Assembly: GCF_017876755.1 (NCBI RefSeq) | Contig: NZ_JAGIOO010000001.1 | Location: 6,185,786-6,249,785, forward strand | Length of the DNA: 64,000 nt | Reading direction: 5' to 3' | From: Crossiella equi | GTDB taxonomy: Bacteria > Actinomycetota > Actinomycetes > Mycobacteriales > Pseudonocardiaceae | In this document: positions 16,374 to 24,705 of the stretch, piece after piece | Numbering within the stretch: the first letter of the stretch is position 1 | How the letters are laid out: every line of letters starts with the position of its first letter | Program-made: the position numbers and the translations under genes | The notes under the pieces: generated by a model | The model's input: the letters and a program-made list of their open reading frames with translations, nothing else | What the model was told of the DNA's origin: nothing | Database searches by the model: none

Positions 16374-17411
16374 TCAGGCCGTGGCCGAGGTGCGCCGCCG
16401 CGGGTTGCGGTACAGCGCCGAGGGGCCCTGGTCGCCGTGTTCGGTGGTGCGTTCCAGGGTGAAGCCCAGTTTCTCGGCCACCCGGATGCTCGGGTGGTTG
16501 TCGAAGTGGGTGACCACGCTGACCGGGAGCGCCGGGTGGGTGTGCTCGGCCCAGGTGGTGGCCGCCCGGGCCAGTTCCGGGGCGTAGCCCTTGCCCCAGG
16601 CCGTCGGGCGGAGGCGGTAGGCCAGGTTCAGGGAGGGCTCGCCGTCGATCGTGGTGTGGCGGAGGCCGCCGTAGCCCAGCACGGTGCCCGTGGCCGGGTC
16701 GCAGACCGCCCAGTAGCCCAGGCCCCGGGTGGACCAGTCGGTGAGGATGAGGTCGTGGACCGCCTGGACCCGGGCCTCGGTGGGCGGGATCCTGTTGTAG
16801 CGGTTGGTCTCCGGGTCACCCTGGATCTCGGCGAAGGCCGCCCGGTCCGTCGGGCGCAGCTCGCGCAGCCACAGGCGCGCCGTGTGGAGCTCGTGCGGGG
16901 GCGGCAGCGGGCGGCGGTACAGGGCCAGGCCCTGGGTGGAGTAGCTGTCGGTGGTGCCCACCCGGACCATGCCCAGCTTGCGCGCCACCGAGATCGCCCT
17001 GGAGTTGGCCGGGACCGTGGCCACGTAGACCCGCAGGCCCGTGGCCGACTCCGCCCAGGACAGGGCCGCCCGTGCCATCTCCGTGGCGTAGCCCCGGCCC
17101 CAGGCCGACGGGCGGAAGCGGTAGTAGAGGTTGTGCGCCGGGGCGCCCTCCAGCTCGTGGGGTTCCAGGCCACCCACGCCCACCGCCTCGCCCGTGGCCC
17201 GGTCGGTGACCAGCCAGTAGCCGTAGCCGTGCTCGGCCCACGTCCGGCGCCACTCGGCCAGCTGCTCGGCCACGCGTGCCGGGGACGGGACCTTGCGGAA
17301 CTCGTTGGTGGCCGGGTCGCGGTGGATCTCCAGGACGGCGGGCAGGTCGGCGTCGGTCGGCGGGCGGAGCAGGAGGCGTTCGGTGGTGAGGTCGGCGGGG
17401 GAGGCGGGCAT
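16374..17411 (-). CDS. Tandem GNAT-family acetyltransferase (two domains)
   Basis: About 345 aa made of two RimJ/RimL-type GNAT domains. Domain 1 begins LTTERLLLRPPTDADLP and has the acetyl-CoA loop near SAWGRGYATEM; domain 2 begins LHTARLWLRELRPTDRAAF and has TAWGKGYAPEL. Each should bind acetyl-CoA and acetylate an amine, possibly a protein N-terminus or small molecule. The ATG at 17411 is in frame with a GTG at 17420 that would overlap the upstream gene stop. It follows the P-loop kinase gene by about 10 bp and is probably cotranscribed. Confidence 0.85.
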   Translation of the reverse strand: MPASPADLTTERLLLRPPTDADLPAVLEIHRDPATNEFRKVPSPARVAEQLAEWRRTWAEHGYGYWLVTDRATGEAVGVGGLEPHELEGAPAHNLYYRFRPSAWGRGYATEMARAALSWAESATGLRVYVATVPANSRAISVARKLGMVRVGTTDSYSTQGLALYRRPLPPPHELHTARLWLRELRPTDRAAFAEIQGDPETNRYNRIPPTEARVQAVHDLILTDWSTRGLGYWAVCDPATGTVLGYGGLRHTTIDGEPSLNLAYRLRPTAWGKGYAPELARAATTWAEHTHPALPVSVVTHFDNHPSIRVAEKLGFTLERTTEHGDQGPSALYRNPRRRTSATA

Positions 17412-17421
17412 GTCCGGCACG

Positions 17422-17982
17422 CTAGACCGACCCCCCGACGAGCTCGGGGGAGAGCAGGCTCTCCGGCAGTCGGGACAGGATCTCGGCCACCGTCCCGGCC
17501 GGGGTCTGAATCGTGGTGTCCAGCCACAACCCGAGGCGGGGAGTGCTGTCGCGAACCACTCGGTCGAGTAGTTCGGGTTGCCACCGCGCCCCGTAGGCGA
17601 CCTTGTCCCGGCCCCCTTCCCGGGCCGTCACCGCCGCCACCGACGGGGCCAGGACCACCAGGTGCGTGCGCGGGGCGCGGACCGCCGCCAGGAACTCCAG
17701 CAGCTCCGCGCCCACGATCACGTCCTCCAGCACCGCGGTGAACCCGGCCTCGACGAACGAGCTCGCCAGCGCCGCGGTCTGCCGGTAGCGCAGCCGCAGC
17801 TGGGCCAGCGCCTCCCCGGACGGCTCCGGCGACATGTCCACCCGGCCCCGGCGCACCATCTCTCGCACCAGGTCGCCCTCCACGAACGCGCCCCGCTCGA
17901 ACTCCTCGGCCAGCAGGCGGCCCACGGTGGTCTTGCCCGCCGCGGAGATCCCGGTCAGCACGATGAGGCGCGGTTCGGTCAT
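17422..17982 (-). CDS. P-loop kinase, chloramphenicol-phosphotransferase-like
   Basis: 186 aa. Walker A GISAAGKTT is at residues 15-23. FVEGDLVREMVRRG could bind substrate, and LEDVIVG could provide the Walker B acid. The layout resembles small P-loop kinases annotated as CPT-like or zeta-like. Its substrate is unknown. It is the first gene of a likely two-gene unit with the double GNAT protein, and is divergent from the alpha/beta hydrolase gene 20 bp away. Confidence 0.75.
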   Translation of the reverse strand: MTEPRLIVLTGISAAGKTTVGRLLAEEFERGAFVEGDLVREMVRRGRVDMSPEPSGEALAQLRLRYRQTAALASSFVEAGFTAVLEDVIVGAELLEFLAAVRAPRTHLVVLAPSVAAVTAREGGRDKVAYGARWQPELLDRVVRDSTPRLGLWLDTTIQTPAGTVAEILSRLPESLLSPELVGGSV

Positions 17983-18002
17983 GCCGGGCAGGATAGGCAG
18001 AC

Positions 18003-18767
18003 GTGGTCACCGACGACACCGAATTCGGCCGCACCCTGGTGCTGCTGCACGCGTTCCCGCTGGACTCGCGCATGTGGGACCCGGTGCGCGCCCGCCTCGC
18101 CGAGCACGCCCGCGTGCTGACGCCGGACCAGCGCGGGCTCGGCCGCAGCCCACTGGGTGCCGAGGCACCCGATCTCGACGTGGTGGCGCGCGACGTGCTG
18201 GCCCTGCTCGACGAGCGCGGCCTGGACCGGGTGGTGCTCGGCGGCTGCTCGATGGGCGGCTACGTGGCGATGGCGCTGTTGCGCCTGGCCCCCGAACGCG
18301 TGGCCGGGCTGCTGCTCGTGGACACCAAGGCCGTCGCGGACACCGAGCAGCAGCGCACCGGCAGGCTCGGCATGGTCGACCGGATCGCCGCCGAGGGCGT
18401 GGACTGGCTGCCGGACGCGGTGGTCGAGGGCCTGCTCGGGCAGTACACGCACAGCGAGCGGCCGGAGGTGGTCGCGGCGGTGCGCGGGCTCGTCGCGGCG
18501 CAGTCCGGCGAGGGCGTGTCCTGGGCGCAGCGGGCGATGGCGGCACGCCCGGACTCCACCGCGACGCTGGCCGCGGTGCGCGTGCCCACGCTCGTGGTGG
18601 CCGGGGACCAGGACGCGCTGATGCCGCCCGCGCTGGCCTCGGCGATGGCCGGGCTGGTGCCCTCGGCGCGGCTGGTGCGGCTGCCCCGGTGCGGGCACCT
18701 GCCGCCGCTGGAGGACCCGGCGGCCTTCAGCGACGTGGTGGTGGACTTCCTGCGCGGAGCCGCATGA
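18003..18767 (+). CDS. Alpha/beta hydrolase
   Basis: 254 aa. Catalytic triad visible: nucleophile in GGCSMGGY (Ser), acid in AGDQDALMP (Asp), base in CGHLPPLE (His). The oxyanion loop is LHAFPLDSRMW, typical of 3-oxoadipate enol-lactonase or esterase-like members. The GTG start at 18003 sits between divergent genes with a very short spacer. The 3' end overlaps the convergent HxlR gene by 41 bp. Substrate cannot be assigned. Confidence 0.87.
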   Translation: MVTDDTEFGRTLVLLHAFPLDSRMWDPVRARLAEHARVLTPDQRGLGRSPLGAEAPDLDVVARDVLALLDERGLDRVVLGGCSMGGYVAMALLRLAPERVAGLLLVDTKAVADTEQQRTGRLGMVDRIAAEGVDWLPDAVVEGLLGQYTHSERPEVVAAVRGLVAAQSGEGVSWAQRAMAARPDSTATLAAVRVPTLVVAGDQDALMPPALASAMAGLVPSARLVRLPRCGHLPPLEDPAAFSDVVVDFLRGAA

Positions 18768-19164
18768 TCGCCGCGCCGGTGTCGTAGAGGGTGATCAGCA
18801 GCGGGCGCAGGGCCAGCCCGGCGGCGGTGAGGGAGTAGCGCACGCGCACCGGGAACGCGTTGACCCGCTCGCGGTGCACCAGACCGCGGGTGGTGAGCTC
18901 CTGCAGGCGTTCGGTGAGCACCTTCGCGCTGAGCTCGGGCAGGGCGGTGCGCAGCTGCGAGAACGTGCGCGGGCCCGCCATCAGCTCCCGCAGCACCAGC
19001 GTGGTCCAGCGCCCGCCGATCGCGGCCAGCGCCACCTCGACCGGGCAGTCCGGTTCCGGGCGGCGGCTGCGGCCGCGCTCGTCCGGTACCAGCTCGGGGT
19101 CGAAACCGTGGGTTTCCGTTTGGTGACCCTCGTCGGAGCTGGCTTCACTGGTGGCATGGGACAC
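18727..19164 (-). CDS. HxlR-family transcriptional regulator
   Basis: About 145 aa. The winged-helix core CPVEVALAAIGGRWTTLVLRELM, then FSQLRTALPELSAKVLTERLQEL and YSLTAAGLALRPLL, is the HxlR signature. The Cys in DCPVEVAL is the residue often used for redox or electrophile sensing. Starts at GTG 19164 or 19167; both overlap the first codons of the divergent SnoaL-like gene, so the promoters must be nested. It probably regulates its own gene and the divergent one. Confidence 0.82.
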   Translation of the reverse strand: MSHATSEASSDEGHQTETHGFDPELVPDERGRSRRPEPDCPVEVALAAIGGRWTTLVLRELMAGPRTFSQLRTALPELSAKVLTERLQELTTRGLVHRERVNAFPVRVRYSLTAAGLALRPLLITLYDTGAAIMRLRAGSPPPRR

Positions 19165-19174
19165 CACACCAGTG
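19146..19174. promoter_or_regulatory. 8-bp inverted repeat over divergent HxlR/SnoaL starts
   Basis: CACTGGTG (19146-19153) and its reverse complement CACCAGTG (19167-19174) flank 13 bp that contain both the SnoaL-like ATG and the HxlR GTG codons. The symmetry and position fit an autoregulatory operator for the winged-helix protein, or alternatively a hairpin affecting translation. Confidence 0.4.
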
Positions 19175-19545
19175 TGCGGCTGACCACCGAGGCGGCGCAG
19201 CACCCGCACGTCTTCGCGGCGGCGTTCAACTCCGGCGACCCGGACGCCGTGGAGCAGGTCTACGAGCCGGACGGGGTGCTCGTGCCGATGCCGGGGCTCC
19301 CGGTGACCGGGGCGGAGCGGCGGGCGGCGAACGCGCACCTGATGTCGTTCGGGCTGCCGATCACGGTGGCACCGCGGCACGTCTACGAGTTCGACGGCCT
19401 CGCGCTCCTGGTCGTGGACTGGGAGATCAAGGGCGGGGACGTGCACATCACCGGGACGGCCACGGACGTGGCGCGGCGGGGCGCGGACGGGTGCTGGCGG
19501 TACGTGATCGACAACCCGCACGGCACGGCGGCGCGCCCGCGGTAG
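19156..19545 (+). CDS. SnoaL/DUF4440-like NTF2-fold protein
   Basis: 129 aa. HVFAAAFNSGDPDAVEQVYEPDGVLV followed by PVTGAERRAANAHLM is the standard opening of small NTF2-fold (SnoaL-like) proteins. A later DWEIKGGDVHITGTATDVARR strand pattern completes the cone. Such proteins bind or isomerise small hydrophobic molecules. Its divergent pairing with an HxlR regulator suggests induction by a small electrophile or ligand. The ATG at 19156 lacks a good ribosome site; a GTG 18 bp downstream is possible. Confidence 0.75.
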   Translation: MGHHTSVRLTTEAAQHPHVFAAAFNSGDPDAVEQVYEPDGVLVPMPGLPVTGAERRAANAHLMSFGLPITVAPRHVYEFDGLALLVVDWEIKGGDVHITGTATDVARRGADGCWRYVIDNPHGTAARPR

Positions 19546-19562
19546 GCGCGCCGCCGGGGCGG

Positions 19563-21950
19563 TCAGGAACGGCGGTTCTGCGGCGGGGCGGGCTTGCGGA
19601 GCTGCTTGGTCGGGGCGTCCAGGTCCTGGGGCTTCTTCATGGCCGTGGTCGGCGGGTCCATGACGGGACGGCCCTGGCCCGGACGCTGCTGCGGACGGCC
19701 CGGCTGCGCGGCCTGGGTGGCCGGGTTCTGGGCCTGGCTGTTCGGGGTGCGCTTCGGGGGCAGCTGCTGGGGCGGGCGCTGGGCCTGAGCCTGCTGGGGC
19801 TGGGCCTGCTGGGGTTGGGCCTGCTGGGGCTGAGCCTGCTGTGGCTGGGGCTGGCGCTGCGGCGGGCGGGCCTGCTGGCCACCGGGGGCGGGCTGCCCGG
19901 GGGCCGGGGCGTTCGGGATGACCGAGGTCGCCGGGGGCTGCTGGCCGGGCGCGGGCTGGCGGGCCGGAGCGGGCTGGCCGGGGGCCTGCTGGTTGGCGGG
20001 CTGGGCCGGGGCTTGCGGGGCGGCCTGTGCGGCGGGGCCGGACGGGACCGGCTTGCCCGGGGCCGCCGGGGCGGACTGGCCTGCGGCCGGAGTGCCGGGC
20101 TTGGCGGCGGGCTGGCCCGCCTGGGCGCCGGACTGCGCGGGGCTGGACTGCGGGTTGCCCTGCGCGGGGCTGGACTGCGGGTTGCCCTGCGCGGGGTTGC
20201 CCTGTGCGGGACCGGACTGTGCGGGACCGGACTGGGCGGGGTTGCCCTGGGCGGCCTGGGCCGGCTGGCCTGCTGCCGGGGTGCCCTGGGCAGCACCAGC
20301 CGGAGCGGCCTGGGCCGGAGCGCTCTGGCTGGCGCCCTCGCCCGCCTTCGGCGTGGCCGGTGCGGTGCCGGTGGCCTGGTCGGCGGGCTTGCCGTCCTTG
20401 TCGCCGCCCTCGGCCTTCGGCTTGTCCTCTTCCTCCGGCTCCGGCAGCACCGGCTGGTCCAGCAGCACCGACTCGTCGTCGCCCTCGGCCAGGATCGGCG
20501 TGGCGTCGACGAACAGGCCGTGGATGGCCTCCATCTCCGAGTGCATGGCCTTGAGCTCGGACTGCATGGTGGTGAGCTGGCCGGTGACCCGGCCCCGGAG
20601 CGCGCGCAGCAGCTCGACCCGCTTGGTGGCGTACTCGACCCGGCGCGTGGACTCGCGGGTGGCCTTGGTGAGGCGGGCGTCCGCCTCCTTGGTAGCCTCG
20701 GTGACCAGGCGGTTCGCCTCGGCCGTTGCCTCGGACACCATGCGCTCGGCCTCGGCCTTCGCCGTGGCGCGGCGGTTGCGGGCCTCCTCGGTGGCCTCCT
20801 CGACCATCTTGGTCGACTCGGCCAGGGCGTCCTCGCGGCGCTTCTTGGCCTCGGCCGTCGCCTCCTCCACCATCTTCGTGGACTCGGCCAGGGCGTCCTC
20901 GCGGCGCTTCTTGGCCTCGGCGGTGGCCTCCTCGACCATCTTGGTCGACTCCGCCAGGGCGTCGGCGCGGCGCTTCGCGGCCTCGGCGGTGGCCTCCTCG
21001 ACCATCTTCGTGGACTCGGCCAGGGCGTCGGCGCGGCGCTTGGCCGCCTCGTCGGTGGCCTCGCGGACCATCGTGGTCGAGTGCGCGGTGGCCTCGGTGA
21101 CCAGGCGGTTCGCCTCCGCCGTGGCGTCGGCCACCATCTTCTCGGTCTCGGCCTTGGTGTCCGCGCGGAGCTTGGTGGTCTCGTTGACCGCGTCGGTGCG
21201 GCGCTTCGTGGCCTCCTCGGTGGCCTCGAACAGCCTCCGGTTGGCCTCCGCGGTGGCGTCGGTGACGCGCTTGGTGGCCTCCTCGGTGGCCTCACGCACC
21301 CGGCGCTCGGCCTCGGCCTTGCTGCGGGCCTCCTGCTCGGCCAGCGCGCGCATGGACTCGGTGCGCCGCGAGGACATCGCGATCTCGAAGTCCTCCTCGA
21401 CCTTGGTGCGCACGGCCAGGGAGTCGGCGTCCAGCTTGGCGGCGGCGGCCACGGCCTCGGCGTTGATGCGCTCGGCCTCGGCGCGGGCGTCGGCCAGGAC
21501 CTTCTGGTGCTCGGCCTCCATCTCGACCCGGCGCGCGTCCAGCTCGGCGATGAGCTGCTCGTAGCGGCGGCGCAGCCCGGCGGCGGCCTTCTCGGCGTCG
21601 GCCTGGGTCTTGGCCGCCTCGGCCTCGGCGCGGGCCCTGGTCTCGTGGGCCTCGTCCTGCGCGAGCTTGAGCATGCGCTGCAGTCGCTCGCTCAGGCCTT
21701 CCAGCGTGGTCGGCGGCTTGGACAGCCGGTCGACCGAGCCCTTGAGGTCCTCGACCTCCATGCGCTTGGACTCCAGCTGGCGCGCCAGGTCGGCGGCTTG
21801 AGAGACCGCCGCGTCCCGGTCCGCCGCGAGGATGCGGAGATCGGCGTCGAGCCGCTCCAGGTGTTCCTCCACCTGACCGCGGTCGTATCCGCGACGCACC
21901 GTGTCGAAGCCGGAACCGAGTGGCACAAGCTCACCATTGCCGAGACCCAT
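19563..21950 (-). CDS. Scy/FilP-like coiled-coil polarity protein with PQ-rich tail
   Basis: About 795 aa. The N-terminus (GFDTVRRGYDRGQVEEHLERL) resembles the DivIVA-like head found in actinomycete Scy and related polar-growth proteins. Residues about 40-500 are a nearly unbroken coiled coil. The middle part has at least five copies of a 22-residue unit (AKKRREDALAESTKMVEEAT type), which is two hendecads. The last 290 residues are Pro/Gln/Ala/Gly-rich with PQQAQ and NPAQ/SSPAQ repeats and are probably disordered. Expected role: cytoskeletal scaffold at hyphal tips. Its place upstream of mce, thiolase and meaB matches, from memory, the scy/filP neighbourhood. ATG at 21950; no strong ribosome site is visible. 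Confidence 0.8.
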   Translation of the reverse strand: MGLGNGELVPLGSGFDTVRRGYDRGQVEEHLERLDADLRILAADRDAAVSQAADLARQLESKRMEVEDLKGSVDRLSKPPTTLEGLSERLQRMLKLAQDEAHETRARAEAEAAKTQADAEKAAAGLRRRYEQLIAELDARRVEMEAEHQKVLADARAEAERINAEAVAAAAKLDADSLAVRTKVEEDFEIAMSSRRTESMRALAEQEARSKAEAERRVREATEEATKRVTDATAEANRRLFEATEEATKRRTDAVNETTKLRADTKAETEKMVADATAEANRLVTEATAHSTTMVREATDEAAKRRADALAESTKMVEEATAEAAKRRADALAESTKMVEEATAEAKKRREDALAESTKMVEEATAEAKKRREDALAESTKMVEEATEEARNRRATAKAEAERMVSEATAEANRLVTEATKEADARLTKATRESTRRVEYATKRVELLRALRGRVTGQLTTMQSELKAMHSEMEAIHGLFVDATPILAEGDDESVLLDQPVLPEPEEEDKPKAEGGDKDGKPADQATGTAPATPKAGEGASQSAPAQAAPAGAAQGTPAAGQPAQAAQGNPAQSGPAQSGPAQGNPAQGNPQSSPAQGNPQSSPAQSGAQAGQPAAKPGTPAAGQSAPAAPGKPVPSGPAAQAAPQAPAQPANQQAPGQPAPARQPAPGQQPPATSVIPNAPAPGQPAPGGQQARPPQRQPQPQQAQPQQAQPQQAQPQQAQAQRPPQQLPPKRTPNSQAQNPATQAAQPGRPQQRPGQGRPVMDPPTTAMKKPQDLDAPTKQLRKPAPPQNRRS
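19789..19850. repeat. 15-bp tandem repeat encoding PQQAQ
   Basis: About four copies of a 15-bp unit (plus strand CTGCTGGGGCTGGGC type) inside the tail of the coiled-coil gene, translating to repeated PQQAQ. Copy number probably varies between strains. Confidence 0.7.
20770..21060. repeat. 66-bp tandem repeats encoding 22-residue hendecad pairs
   Basis: Four to five consecutive 66-bp units in the coiled-coil gene, most similar between 20820 and 21020, each encoding a variant of KKRREDALAESTKMVEEAT. More diverged units with the same 22-residue period continue on either side. Confidence 0.75.
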
Positions 21951-21966
21951 GACGAACAAGCTACCC

Positions 21967-22039
21967 GTAGCGCGTGCCGGACGGTCGTCCTGGCACGCGC
22001 TACGCGGTAGGCCATCCGTGGGAAAAGGGGAGAATCCCC
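21967..22039 (-). terminator. Double terminator after ccr
   Basis: Reading the minus strand, directly after the ccr stop comes GGGGATTCTCCCC followed by TTTT (22023-22039), an intrinsic terminator with a U-tract. A second perfect 12-bp stem (21967-21978 with 21992-22003) lies just downstream. Together they separate ccr from the coiled-coil gene. Confidence 0.75.
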
Positions 22040-23371
22040 TCACACACCACGGAATCTGTTGATCGCGTCCTCGTGCGCCGCACGGAATCCGGCGTCGCGC
22101 ACACCCAGGCCCGCCTCGGGGGCCAGGCACAGCACACCGATCTTGCCCTGGTGCGCGTTCCGGTGGACGTCGTGGGCGGCCTGTCCGGTCTCCGCCAACG
22201 TGTACACAGTGGACAGTGTGGGGTGGATCTTGCCCTTGGCGATGAGCCGGTTGGCCTCCCACGCCTCGCGGTAGTTGGCGAAGTGGGAGCCGACGATCCG
22301 CTTGAGGTTCATCCACAGGTAGCGGTTGTCGTAGGAGTGCATGAACCCGCTGGTCGAGGCGCAGGTGACGATCGTGCCGCCCTTGCGCGCGACGTAGACG
22401 CTGGCGCCGAAGGTCTCCTTGCCCGGGTGCTCGAAGACGATGTCCGGGTCGTCCCCGCCGGTCAGCTCGCGGATCTTGGCGCCGAACCGCTTCCACTCGC
22501 GCGGGTCCTGCTCGTGCTCGTCCTTCCAGAACTTGTAGCCCTCGGCGGACCGGTCGATGATCAGCTCCGCGCCCATCTTGCGGCAGATCTCCGCCTTGGC
22601 CGGGCTGGACACCACGCACACCGGGGTGGCGCCGCCGTTGAGCGCGAACTGGGTGGCGTAGGAGCCCAGGCCGCCGGAGGCGCCCCAGATCAGCACGGTG
22701 TCGCCCTGCTTCATGTTCGCGCCGTTGGGCGAGACGAGCTGGCGGTACGCGGTGGAGTTGACCAGCCCCGGGCTGGCCGCCTCCTCCCAGGTCAGGTGGG
22801 CGGGCTTGGGCATCAGCTGGTTCGTCTTGACCAGTGCGACCTCGGCCAGGCCGCCGAAGTTGGTCTCGAAGCCCCAGATCCGCTGCTCCGGGTCCAGCAT
22901 CGTGTCGTTGTGCCCGTCCGGGCTCTCCAGTTCGACGCTGAGGCAGTGCGCGACCACCTCGTCACCGGGCTGCCAGGCGTGCACGCCCGGACCGGTGCGC
23001 AGCACCACGCCCGCCAGGTCGGAGCCGACGATGTGGTACGGCAGGTCGTGCCGCGCGGCCAGGGGCGAGGTGCGCCCGTAGCGCTTGAGGAAGCCGAAGG
23101 TGGACACCGGTTCGAAGATCGACGTCCACACCGTGTTGTAGTTGATCGCGCTGGCCATCACGGCCACCAGCGCCTCGCCCGGGCCCAGCTCCGGCGTGGG
23201 CACCTCGTCCAGGTGCAGGGACCGGCGAGGGTCCTTGTCCTGGTGCGGCACGCCCTCGAACATGTCCGCCTCGTCGGCGTGCACGGTCACCGCCCGGTAG
23301 GACTCGGGCACGGGCAGTGAAGCCAGCGCCTCGTTCTCACCGGCCAGGATCGCGTCGAGGATCTTCTGCAC
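22040..23371 (-). CDS. ccr: Crotonyl-CoA carboxylase/reductase
   Basis: 443 aa, the usual Ccr length. It catalyses NADPH- and CO2-dependent conversion of crotonyl-CoA to ethylmalonyl-CoA, a source of C4/C5 extender units and part of acetyl-CoA assimilation. Residues known for CO2 binding are visible: Asn in SAINYNTVW, Phe-Glu in IWGFETNFGG, His in MHSYDNRYLW...GSHFANYREAW. The NADPH motif is WGASGGLGSYATQ. The GTG at 23371 has GGAGGTCCCCC directly upstream. It belongs functionally with the double hydroxyacyl-CoA dehydrogenase (10.8 kb), thiolase, mce and meaB in this window. Confidence 0.96.
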   Translation of the reverse strand: MQKILDAILAGENEALASLPVPESYRAVTVHADEADMFEGVPHQDKDPRRSLHLDEVPTPELGPGEALVAVMASAINYNTVWTSIFEPVSTFGFLKRYGRTSPLAARHDLPYHIVGSDLAGVVLRTGPGVHAWQPGDEVVAHCLSVELESPDGHNDTMLDPEQRIWGFETNFGGLAEVALVKTNQLMPKPAHLTWEEAASPGLVNSTAYRQLVSPNGANMKQGDTVLIWGASGGLGSYATQFALNGGATPVCVVSSPAKAEICRKMGAELIIDRSAEGYKFWKDEHEQDPREWKRFGAKIRELTGGDDPDIVFEHPGKETFGASVYVARKGGTIVTCASTSGFMHSYDNRYLWMNLKRIVGSHFANYREAWEANRLIAKGKIHPTLSTVYTLAETGQAAHDVHRNAHQGKIGVLCLAPEAGLGVRDAGFRAAHEDAINRFRGV

Positions 23372-23420
23372 GGGGGACCTCCGTGTCTGGATGCAAACCA
23401 TCGTCGCAGTTCGGCGGAGG

Positions 23421-23434
23421 TTACCCACGAGTAA
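23421..23434. promoter_or_regulatory. Candidate palindromic operator upstream of ccr
   Basis: TTACCCACGAGTAA has inverted ends TTAC/GTAA separated by 6 bp and lies 50-63 bp upstream of the ccr GTG. A related TTAC-N6-GTA sequence (10798-10811) lies 32 bp before the hydroxyacyl-CoA dehydrogenase. The motif is short and could be chance. Confidence 0.3.
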
Positions 23435-23585
23435 ACGATCCAGACGCAGCGTATGTGAGCCACTGCACGACAGGTTCGTCCAATCGTGATGCGGGGAACG
23501 CGCGGGATTTCTTGACCGGGCGGCCAATCAAGGCGGACGATGGGTGTTGGGAGCACGTGATCGGCCGTCAATGGAGGTGGTCGTG

Positions 23586-23945
23586 ATGGAGAAGTCCTGG
23601 AGCCGCTGGCAGGACTGGGCGGCACTGGTGATGGGCGTCGTGGTGGTGCTCAGCCCGCTCTGGGTGGACACCGGCGAGCGCGCGATGTGGACCATGGTGC
23701 TGCTGGGTGCGCTGCTCGGCGTCTCCGCGCTGTGGTCGCTGGCCCAGCCGGGCTCGGTGGCCAGCGAGTACGTGCACATCGGCCTCGGCGCGCTGCTGTT
23801 CCTCGCCCCGTGGGTGATGGGCTACACCAGCTCGATGATGGGTGCGGCCTGGACCTCGTGGGTGGTCGGTGTGCTCGCGGTCCTGGCGGGGGTGTCCGCG
23901 TTGCCCGCGGCCAACCACGCGCACGGGTTCGCCAGTTCGCACTGA
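23586..23945 (+). CDS. SPW-repeat membrane protein
   Basis: 119 aa with four predicted transmembrane helices in two repeats. Each repeat carries the family pattern (WQDWAALVMGVVVVLSPLWV; LGALLFLAPWVMGY). GGAGGTG lies 8 bp before the ATG. Divergent from ccr across a 214-bp spacer that contains the ccr promoter. Molecular function of SPW proteins is unknown. Confidence 0.85.
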   Translation: MEKSWSRWQDWAALVMGVVVVLSPLWVDTGERAMWTMVLLGALLGVSALWSLAQPGSVASEYVHIGLGALLFLAPWVMGYTSSMMGAAWTSWVVGVLAVLAGVSALPAANHAHGFASSH

Positions 23946-24018
23946 CCGGTCAGCCAGTACAGAGCGGCCCGACCGCCCGCACGGCGGCCGGGCCGCGCCG
24001 TGCCACCGAGGAGATCAA

Positions 24019-24576
24019 CTGTCCACGAAGGAACGCATCCTCGACGCCGCCGAGGCGCTGTTCGCCGAATCCGGTTTCGACGCCACCCCGACCTCGCGCA
24101 TCGCCGAGGCCGCCGAGGTGCCGAAGGCGTTGGTGCACTACTACTTCCGGCGCAAGCAGGACCTGCTGGCCGCGCTCGTCGCCCGCCTGCCCGAGACCCC
24201 CGTGCGGCGTGAAGCCGTTGTGGTGCCGGGGGATGTGGCGGCGAGCCTGCGTCGCCTGGTGGCCGAGCTGGACGCGCGGCACGACGACTCCACCGTGCTG
24301 AGCCACCTGTTGTGGCGTGAGGCTGATACCCATCCGGCGGTACGGGACGCGCTGCACGCCCGCTTCGACGACACCGAGGAGCTCACCCGCGAGGTGATCC
24401 TGGCCGCGCGTCCGGACTGCCCGGCCGCGGACGTGGACGCCGCCGCGACGCTGGTCGCGCTGGCCGTGGGCTACCGGCACTCGGTGGCCCGGCACCACCC
24501 GGACTGGCCTGCCGCGCGCTCGGACCGCCTGGCCGCGGAGATCGACCTGATCGCCAAGGCCCTGTCCGGGCCGTAG
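24019..24576 (+). CDS. TetR-family regulator, probable CTG start
   Basis: About 185 aa. The helix-turn-helix region KERILDAAEALFAESGFDATPTSRIAEAAEVPKALVHYYFRRKQDLL is a clear TetR_N domain; the ligand domain is diverged. GAGGAG is followed after 5 nt by an in-frame CTG at 24019, and no ATG, GTG or TTG lies in frame between the upstream gene stop and the domain. The only alternative is an ATG at 23842 deep inside the SPW gene. A CTG start is therefore the best reading. It is followed by a penicillin-acylase-family gene it may control. Confidence 0.78.
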   Translation: MSTKERILDAAEALFAESGFDATPTSRIAEAAEVPKALVHYYFRRKQDLLAALVARLPETPVRREAVVVPGDVAASLRRLVAELDARHDDSTVLSHLLWREADTHPAVRDALHARFDDTEELTREVILAARPDCPAADVDAAATLVALAVGYRHSVARHHPDWPAARSDRLAAEIDLIAKALSGP

Positions 24577-24600
24577 CGGGGTTGCCCAGGTCATAGAGAG

Positions 24601-24637
24601 AGCTGATGGGTCCTGGTACGCGCGTACAGGATCAGCT
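24601..24637. repeat. Imperfect 37-bp inverted repeat
   Basis: Nested arms AGCTGA(T)/TCAGCT, TCCTG/CAGGA and a perfect TACGCGCGTA centre (24617-24626), between the TetR stop and the acylase gene. It could be the tetR terminator or, given its symmetry and position about 70-105 bp before the acylase ATG, the TetR operator. Confidence 0.5.
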
Positions 24638-24705
24638 ATCAAGGTCACTGTCCTTCCGTCATCCGATCAGGTGACAGACAGACAGGAACTGGGGCTGACA
24701 TCCGC

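Noticed and set aside
20770-21060. Possible CRISPR or mobile repeat
   Set aside because: The 66-bp units keep the reading frame of the coiled-coil protein; they are intragenic coding repeats.
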